A stretch of DNA of 43,263 nucleotides, taken from contig JBBDRL010000048.1 in the NCBI GenBank assembly GCA_040905505.1, forward strand, positions 1 through 43,263. Direction: 5' to 3'. Shown piece after piece: positions 38,438 to 43,263 of the stretch (its first letter is position 1; the number at the start of each line of letters is the position of its first letter). Under the pieces are notes generated by a model. The model was not told the origin of the DNA. It saw nothing but the letters and a program-made list of their open reading frames with translations, and searched no databases. Source of the stretch: WHSP01 sp040905505 (GTDB lineage Bacteria > Gemmatimonadota > Gemmatimonadetes > Longimicrobiales > Longimicrobiaceae). A program made the translations under genes and the position numbers.

Positions 38438-39408
38438 CGACGACGTTCGCGCCGTATCTCGGCAAGGACCTCCTGGGGCTCGAGGAGCTATCGCGCGAAC
38501 AGATCGTCGGGATCCTCGATACGTCCGAGCCTTTCAAGGAGATCTCCGAGCGCGCGATCAAGAAGGTGCCCGTTCTGCGCGGGAAGACCATCGTCAACGC
38601 CTTTTTCGAGGACTCCACCCGCACCCGCATCTCGTTCGAGTTCGCCGAGAAGCGGCTCTCAGCCGACACCGTCAGCTTCTCGGCGGGCGGTTCCTCGGTG
38701 TCGAAGGGCGAGACGCTGGTCGATACGGCGCGCAACCTCGAGGCGATGCGGATCGACATGGTCGTCATCCGCCACGGCTCTTCAGGCGCCGCGCAGTTTC
38801 TCGGTGAGCGGATCGCCTCGAACGTCATCAACGCGGGCGACGGCAAGCACGAGCACCCGACCCAGGCGCTGCTCGACATGCTCACGATCCGCGACCAGCT
38901 CGGACGGCTGGAGGGGGTGAAGGTCTGCATCGTGGGCGACGTGCTCCATTCGCGCGTCGCCCGCTCCAATATCTGGGGGCTGCGGAAGCTGGGCGCCGAG
39001 GTGGCGGTCTGCGGTCCGATGACGCTCCTCCCGCCCGAGGTCGGTGAGATGGGCGTGACGGTATTCCGGCGGATCGAGGAGGCCATCGAGTGGTCGGACG
39101 TGCTCAACATCCTCCGCCTTCAACTCGAGCGAATGAAGTCCGGATTCGTACCTTCGCTGCGCGAATACAACCGCGTCTTCGGGGTCTCGATCGAACGCCT
39201 GGAACGCGCACCCCGCGACATCCTCATCCTCCATCCGGGCCCGATGAACCGCGGGGTCGAGATCGACTCGGCCGTCGCCGACGGCCCGCATTCGGTGATT
39301 CTGCAACAGGTAACCAATGGCGTCGCCGTCCGGATGGCGGTTCTCTACCTCCTGGCGGGTGGCGAGCCGGACACGGCGGAGGCGGCGAAGACCGGGGTGG
39401 GGCTGTGA
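38434..39408 (+). CDS. pyrB: Aspartate carbamoyltransferase catalytic subunit
   Basis: Second step of pyrimidine synthesis: carbamoyl phosphate plus aspartate to N-carbamoylaspartate. The 324-residue chain has the carbamoyl-phosphate motif STRTR at 61-65 with K91 in SVSKGE, plus HEHPTQALLDM and VCIVGDVLHSRVARSN, and DVLNILRLQLERM. No pyrI regulatory gene follows, so it is probably the uncomplexed or dihydroorotase-associated type. The start is a GTG at 38434 overlapping the pyrR stop. Confidence 0.97.
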   Translation: MTTTFAPYLGKDLLGLEELSREQIVGILDTSEPFKEISERAIKKVPVLRGKTIVNAFFEDSTRTRISFEFAEKRLSADTVSFSAGGSSVSKGETLVDTARNLEAMRIDMVVIRHGSSGAAQFLGERIASNVINAGDGKHEHPTQALLDMLTIRDQLGRLEGVKVCIVGDVLHSRVARSNIWGLRKLGAEVAVCGPMTLLPPEVGEMGVTVFRRIEEAIEWSDVLNILRLQLERMKSGFVPSLREYNRVFGVSIERLERAPRDILILHPGPMNRGVEIDSAVADGPHSVILQQVTNGVAVRMAVLYLLAGGEPDTAEAAKTGVGL

Positions 39409-40691
39409 CTTCGATTCTGATCCGCGGCGGCCGTATCGTCGACCCTTCGCAGGGCCTCGAGAAGAAGTTGGACGTTCTGGTCTCGAACGGCGTCGTCGCG
39501 GAATTAGGTGACGGGCTGGACGCCGGTGGCGCGGAGGTGATCGATGCAGAGGGCCTGGTCGTCGCCCCCGGCCTGATCGACCTGCACGTCCACCTGCGTG
39601 AGCCCGGCGGCGAGCACAAGGAGACGATCGCGAGCGGAGCCGCGTCGGCATCGGCGGGCGGCTTCACCAGCATCGTGGCGATGCCGAACACCGACCCGCC
39701 GATCGACAACCCGGCGGCCGTCGGCTTCGTGCTCGCGCAGGGCAGGCGCTGCGGGCTCGCGCGGGTGTATCCCTCCGGCGCGATCACCGTCGCCCAGAAG
39801 GGCGAGCAGATGGCGGAGGTCGGCGAGATGATCGACGCCGGCGCGGTCACCATCACCGACGACGGCCGGCCCGTCGAAGGCGCGGGCGTGATGCGGCTCG
39901 CGCTCGAGTACGCTCAGGCCTTCGACATTCCCGTCTCCGTACACGCCGAGGAACTCGAGCTGTCCCGCGGGGGTGTCATGAACGAGGGGCTCATCGCGAG
40001 CCGGCTCGGACTCACCGGGATTCCGAACGCCGCCGAGGACGTCATGATCGCCCGCGATCTGCTCCTGGCCGAGCTCACGGGCGGGCGGCTCCACATCCAG
40101 CACGTCTCGACGCGCCGTGGAGTGGACATGATCCGGCAGGCGAGGGCGAGAGGCGTTCGCGTCTCGGCCGAGGCGACGCCACACCACTTCACCCTGACCG
40201 ACGCGGCCGTCGACCGCTACCGGACGGACGCGAAGATGAACCCGCCCCTGCGCTCCGCGGCCGACCGGGACGCGGTACGCGAAGGAGTCCGCGACGGTAC
40301 GCTGAACGTGATCGCGACCGATCACGCGCCGCACCACTACGACGAGAAGGAGCGCGCGTTCGACGACGCGCCGTTCGGGATCGTCGGGCTCGAGACCGCG
40401 CTCGGACTGGGGATCACCGAGCTGGTGGACACCCGGCTCATCGATCTGTCCACCCTCATCGACCGGATGAGCTGCACGCCGGCACGTGCCTTCTCGCTGC
40501 CGGGAGGCACCCTCGAGACCGGCTCGCCAGCAGACCTCACCCTCTTCCACCCGGAACGGGAGTGGGTGGTCGATCCGGCTCGTTTTCTTTCGCTCAGCCG
40601 GAACACGCCGTTCGCCGGGCGCAAGCTCCGCGGCCGGCCCGTGAGAACCATTGTGGCGGGACGTACGATATGGCAAGTAACGGAGGCGTGA
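39405..40691 (+). CDS. pyrC: Dihydroorotase
   Basis: Third pyrimidine step: cyclises carbamoylaspartate to dihydroorotate. A 428-residue type I amidohydrolase, with H61 and H63 in LIDLHVHLREPG, metal ligands in SVHAEEL and HIQHVSTRRGVD, and the Asp of IATDHAPHHYDEKE. FTSIVAMPNTDPPID is also typical. The GTG at 39405 overlaps the pyrB stop. The final bases overlap the next gene, so all four genes are tightly coupled. Confidence 0.96.
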   Translation: MTSILIRGGRIVDPSQGLEKKLDVLVSNGVVAELGDGLDAGGAEVIDAEGLVVAPGLIDLHVHLREPGGEHKETIASGAASASAGGFTSIVAMPNTDPPIDNPAAVGFVLAQGRRCGLARVYPSGAITVAQKGEQMAEVGEMIDAGAVTITDDGRPVEGAGVMRLALEYAQAFDIPVSVHAEELELSRGGVMNEGLIASRLGLTGIPNAAEDVMIARDLLLAELTGGRLHIQHVSTRRGVDMIRQARARGVRVSAEATPHHFTLTDAAVDRYRTDAKMNPPLRSAADRDAVREGVRDGTLNVIATDHAPHHYDEKERAFDDAPFGIVGLETALGLGITELVDTRLIDLSTLIDRMSCTPARAFSLPGGTLETGSPADLTLFHPEREWVVDPARFLSLSRNTPFAGRKLRGRPVRTIVAGRTIWQVTEA

Positions 40692-41770
40692 TCTCGGGCG
40701 ACGACTCCGCCGGGCCGCTGGCACCACTGGCGTTCTGCGGGAGTGTGCCGTGGCCGCTGATCAGCGAGCTGAGCGACGGCGACGAGATCGTCGCGTGCTA
40801 CGTCGTGCGGGAGCGGCGACGGCTACAGACCAAGTCCAATCAGGCGTACCTGCGACTCGTCCTCGGTGACCGTACCGGCACGATCGATGGGATGATCTGG
40901 GACGAGGTCGAGCGTTGGGAGCCGATCTGCGTCCCCAGCGAATTCGTCGGCGTCCGCGCAAGCGTCTCGCTGTATCGCGAAAAGCCGCAGCTCAAGGTCA
41001 CCTCGATCGAGCCCGTGCGCCCGGCGCCGGCCGACCTGTCTTACCTGCTCCCGACCTCGCCCCGCGATCGCGAGCTGATGGAACGCGAGCTGGATGCGCA
41101 CATCGCCTCGGTTCGTGACCGGCCCCTCAGGGCGCTGCTGCGCCGCTGCCTCGGTCGAGAGACGGATCTCGGCGGCGCCTTCCGCGAGCACCCGGCCGCC
41201 ACCCGCAACCATCACGCATACGTCTCCGGCCTGCTGGAGCACACGCTCTCCGTCACGTCGATCTGCGAGCGCCTGGTGGAGCACTATCGCGAGCAGGGGG
41301 TACATCTCGACCGTGACCTCCTGATCACCGGCGCGCTCCTTCACGATCTCGGCAAGGTCCAGGAACTGGCGGGGCACCCGGCGCCCGCTTACACGACCCG
41401 CGGCCGTCTTCTCGGCCACATCGTCCTCGGCATCGAGATCGTCGGGCGCGAGGGGGCGAAGGTCGCGGGCATCGATCCGGAGCGGCTGCTCATCGTCCAG
41501 CACCTGATCGCGAGCCATCAGGGCAAGCCCGAATGGGACAGCCCCCGCGTGCCGCAGCTCCAGGAGGCCCTGGTCCTCCACTATGCCGACGACCTCGACG
41601 CCAAGATGAACCAGGCGGGCGGGACGCTCGCCGGGGTGGAGCCCGGCGAATGGTCCGACTACGATCGCAGCCTCGGCCGTTCGCTCTACGCGCCGCCGCG
41701 TGCGGGGGAGGCGGGGCGAGGTGGGGGCGGGGACGGAGAAGACTCCGTCATCGATCTCTTCCGCGGGTGA
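40670..41770 (+). CDS. OB-fold/HD-domain phosphohydrolase (YhaM-like 3'-5' exoribonuclease)
   Basis: A 366-residue protein with an N-terminal OB-like nucleic-acid binding domain (SDGDEIVACYVVRERRRLQT, QAYLRLVLGDRTGTIDGMIW) and a C-terminal HD domain: NHHAYVSGLLEHTLSV, TGALLHDLGKVQELAG, and GHIVLGIEIVGREGAKVAGI. This order and the sequence stretches match YhaM-type 3'-5' exonucleases that trim RNA or single-stranded DNA. ATG at 40670 overlaps pyrC by 22 bp; a GTG at 40688 is an alternative. A function linked to pyrimidines is not expected. Confidence 0.82.
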   Translation: MASNGGVISGDDSAGPLAPLAFCGSVPWPLISELSDGDEIVACYVVRERRRLQTKSNQAYLRLVLGDRTGTIDGMIWDEVERWEPICVPSEFVGVRASVSLYREKPQLKVTSIEPVRPAPADLSYLLPTSPRDRELMERELDAHIASVRDRPLRALLRRCLGRETDLGGAFREHPAATRNHHAYVSGLLEHTLSVTSICERLVEHYREQGVHLDRDLLITGALLHDLGKVQELAGHPAPAYTTRGRLLGHIVLGIEIVGREGAKVAGIDPERLLIVQHLIASHQGKPEWDSPRVPQLQEALVLHYADDLDAKMNQAGGTLAGVEPGEWSDYDRSLGRSLYAPPRAGEAGRGGGGDGEDSVIDLFRG

Positions 41771-41882
41771 GGCGGCCAGACCCGCGGATCACCGCAACAA
41801 TGCGGAATCACTTGCCGCCACCGTTCGGCGATCGTCCGAGTGCCGCCACGCAACCCGATCCTTCGAATCAGCTCCGTACATC

Positions 41883-42716
41883 ATGCAACAGAAGTTCGCT
41901 CCCGAGACAGAATCCGCTGCCGCCGAGGTGCGCGAGCTGATCGCGCGACGCGCGAAGATTCAGCAGTGGCTTCAACGGCTCGATGCACAGCGGGGAACGG
42001 TCAGCGCCAACGTGCTGGAGCGGGTGCGTGGCGATTACGAGCAGCGGCTGCGGGAGACGGTCGAGGCGCTCACGGCTCACCGCGCCTCGCTCGACGACGA
42101 GATCGAGAGGGCGACCAAGCGGCTGGCCGAGGCGACCCAGGCGGCGAGCGATGCCAGCGAAGCCCTGGAGGAAGTTCGGCTTCGCCATGCCATCGGCGAG
42201 CTGGCCGACGACGAATGGAAGCTGGAGGAAGCCGCTCTCCAGGCCGATGTCGATTCCGCGCAAGGCGACGAGGATACGGCTCGCGCGGACGTCGAACGGG
42301 TCGAGGAAGTCCTGAGTCAGCTCCGGGAGCCGCCGGCTACCCGGGACCAGCCGCAGGCGACCGACGCCGCCGACGGGGAGAAGCAGCCGGACAGCGGGTC
42401 TGCCGTCGCAGGCCCGGCGCCGGAGAACGCGGCAACTCCCGAAGCAGCGCCGGCAGCCGATGATGACCTCACCTGGGTGACGGAAGGCGACGCCACGGAC
42501 CGGACGCTGGCGGAGCCGACTTCCTTCCTGACTGACATCGATCGGGCCCTCGCGGACGCCGACGATGACGAAGGCGATTCACCGGCCGCGGTAGCCGGAG
42601 ACGACGAACCCGACGAGAATACCGCCCCCAAGCCCGGTCTCAAGTGTGCCGAATGCGGATACACGAACGATCTGAGCGCCTGGTTCTGCGGCGTGTGCGG
42701 CGCAGACATCGGGTGA
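41883..42716 (+). CDS. Coiled-coil protein with C-terminal zinc ribbon
   Basis: A 277-residue protein. Residues about 1-155 are an alpha-helical coiled coil (AAEVRELIARRAKIQQWLQR, VEALTAHRASLDDEIERATK). A long acidic Pro/Ala/Asp-rich linker follows (about 160-245). It ends in a zinc ribbon: CAECGYTNDLSAWFCGVCGA, a pair of CxxC motifs. The function is not known; the C-terminal ribbon could bind nucleic acid or protein. Start ATG at 41883. A strong hairpin terminator follows. Confidence 0.8.
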   Translation: MQQKFAPETESAAAEVRELIARRAKIQQWLQRLDAQRGTVSANVLERVRGDYEQRLRETVEALTAHRASLDDEIERATKRLAEATQAASDASEALEEVRLRHAIGELADDEWKLEEAALQADVDSAQGDEDTARADVERVEEVLSQLREPPATRDQPQATDAADGEKQPDSGSAVAGPAPENAATPEAAPAADDDLTWVTEGDATDRTLAEPTSFLTDIDRALADADDDEGDSPAAVAGDDEPDENTAPKPGLKCAECGYTNDLSAWFCGVCGADIG

Positions 42717-42745
42717 TCCGGACACGTTGGCAAGTGGCTCTATGA

Positions 42746-42781
42746 GAAACGCCCCCCGGCCGCTGAGCTGGGGGGCGTTTC
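42746..42781. terminator. Bidirectional intrinsic terminator
   Basis: GAAACGCCCCCC (42746-42757) and GGGGGGCGTTTC (42770-42781) form a perfect 12-bp stem with a 12-nt loop. The GAAA/TTTC ends give a T-tract in either direction. It lies between the zinc-ribbon gene and rpsT, which converge, and would end both. Confidence 0.85.
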
Positions 42782-42809
42782 GATCTATTTCGCGCCAGGC
42801 GGGTAGCGA

Positions 42810-43076
42810 CTAGACCGCCTCCACGCCCTTTTCGCGCGCGACCTTCGCAAGCTGCGACTTCAGCCGCGCCGCCTTGTTCGGGTGCACCAGCCGCCGCGAT
42901 GCCGCTCGGTCCAGCAGCGACTTCGCGGTCTGATAGCTCTCCGCGGCCGCTTCGGCCGTCTCCGACTCGCGCACGCGCTTGAGCACCGAGCGCAGCCGCG
43001 AGCGCTTGGCCCTGTTGCGTTCCTCACGAATCCGGTTCGTCCGCATCCGCTTCTTCGCGGACTTGATATTCGGCAA
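42810..43076 (-). CDS. rpsT: 30S ribosomal protein S20
   Basis: An 88-residue basic protein of the small ribosomal subunit. The start LPNIKSAKKRMRTNRIREER (TTG read as Met) and the C-terminal LVHPNKAARLKSQLAK are the S20 signatures. I take the TTG at 43076 because the family begins 'MPNIKSAKKR' and GGAGG lies just upstream. A TTG start fits the known weak-start autoregulation of S20. The in-frame ATG at 43136 would add 20 residues not found in S20. Confidence 0.96.
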   Translation of the reverse strand: MPNIKSAKKRMRTNRIREERNRAKRSRLRSVLKRVRESETAEAAAESYQTAKSLLDRAASRRLVHPNKAARLKSQLAKVAREKGVEAV

Positions 43077-43220
43077 AGCGTGCCTCCAGGTAGATCGGGT
43101 CGCGAGTCGACCTCGCACGTACGTTGTGGCCAACACAAGCCCGGAAAATACGGCATCGCCAGAGACGTGTCAACGCCTCGACCTGGCCTGATCGACATGG
43201 CCTGCTGGACTACCGACCCG

Positions 43221-43263
43221 TTACTGCTCGCGCAATACGCGAACGGGGTCGACGGCCGCGGCA
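43221..43263 (-). CDS. FtsX/MacB-like permease, C-terminal tail (partial)
   Basis: On the minus strand the edge of the window encodes AAAVDPVRVLREQ followed by a TAA. 'A..VDPV.aLR.E' is the invariant end of FtsX-like permease domains (MacB or ADOP type). Only 13 residues are present, so the subfamily is open. A stub with a similar ending lies at 7406. Confidence 0.6.
   Translation of the reverse strand, partial: AAAVDPVRVLREQ

Overview
The window is a high-GC bacterial chromosomal segment, probably from a metagenome-assembled genome: it has three 100-N scaffold gaps, and two of them are flanked by an identical 55-bp overlap. No rRNA or tRNA gene is seen. Taxonomic cues are soft: many lipoproteins with classical lipoboxes (diderm envelope), OmpA and TonB-type domains, MacB/FtsX-like permease tails, BlaI/M56 pairs, frequent TTG/GTG starts and small stress or repair proteins. 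This is consistent with Gemmatimonadota or a relative, but that is an inference.

Layout. 1-2570: small repair and oxidoreductase genes (Tag glycosylase, HhH protein, VOC protein, an SDR cut by a gap). 2691-6222: an NtrC-type sigma-54 response regulator, diverging across a 470-bp intergenic region with a near-perfect -24/-12 promoter and three inverted repeats, from an OmpA-like lipoprotein gene followed by a stand-alone mreB. 6350-15740: an accessory stretch of small enzymes and lipoproteins (DUF4286, YCII, macro domain, VOC, Gmad2-like lipoprotein, DUF3565, P-loop kinase, AlkD-like, GNAT, OsmC, DUF2164), interspersed with stubs of other gene families (PhnB, MacB-like permease, MOSC, ABM). 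15844-18595: a GntR/slipin membrane cluster. 18840-24671: amidohydrolase, alpha/beta hydrolase, DUF1697, class D beta-lactamase, OsmC, DUF1801, beta-carbonic anhydrase. 24956-26187: a Spy-like periplasmic protein and a glycine-rich protein.

26190-30630 is the most interesting part. A sigma-54 activator with a degenerate receiver domain sits between two promoter regions that share an operator-like motif (TGCACCA/TGGTGCA plus TCACAAATYGG). One faces a TPR-protein/lipoprotein pair on the minus strand. The other faces a paralogous lipoprotein and a 26-codon glycine-rich peptide ORF, closed by a terminator-like hairpin, on the plus strand. It reads as a self-contained regulon that I cannot match to a described system.

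30722-32409 is a BlaI repressor / M56 peptidase pair, the latter with a C-terminal TonB-like domain. 32444-35511 holds a Rof-like protein, a lipoprotein, REP-like and tandem repeats, a DinB protein, an SDR stub and inorganic pyrophosphatase. 35692-37692 is an NhaC-type antiporter with an N-terminal extracytoplasmic domain. 37883-41770 is a pyrimidine operon, pyrR-pyrB-pyrC, overlapping an OB/HD nuclease-like gene and followed by a coiled-coil zinc-ribbon protein. The window ends with rpsT and the C-terminal tail of a permease on the minus strand.
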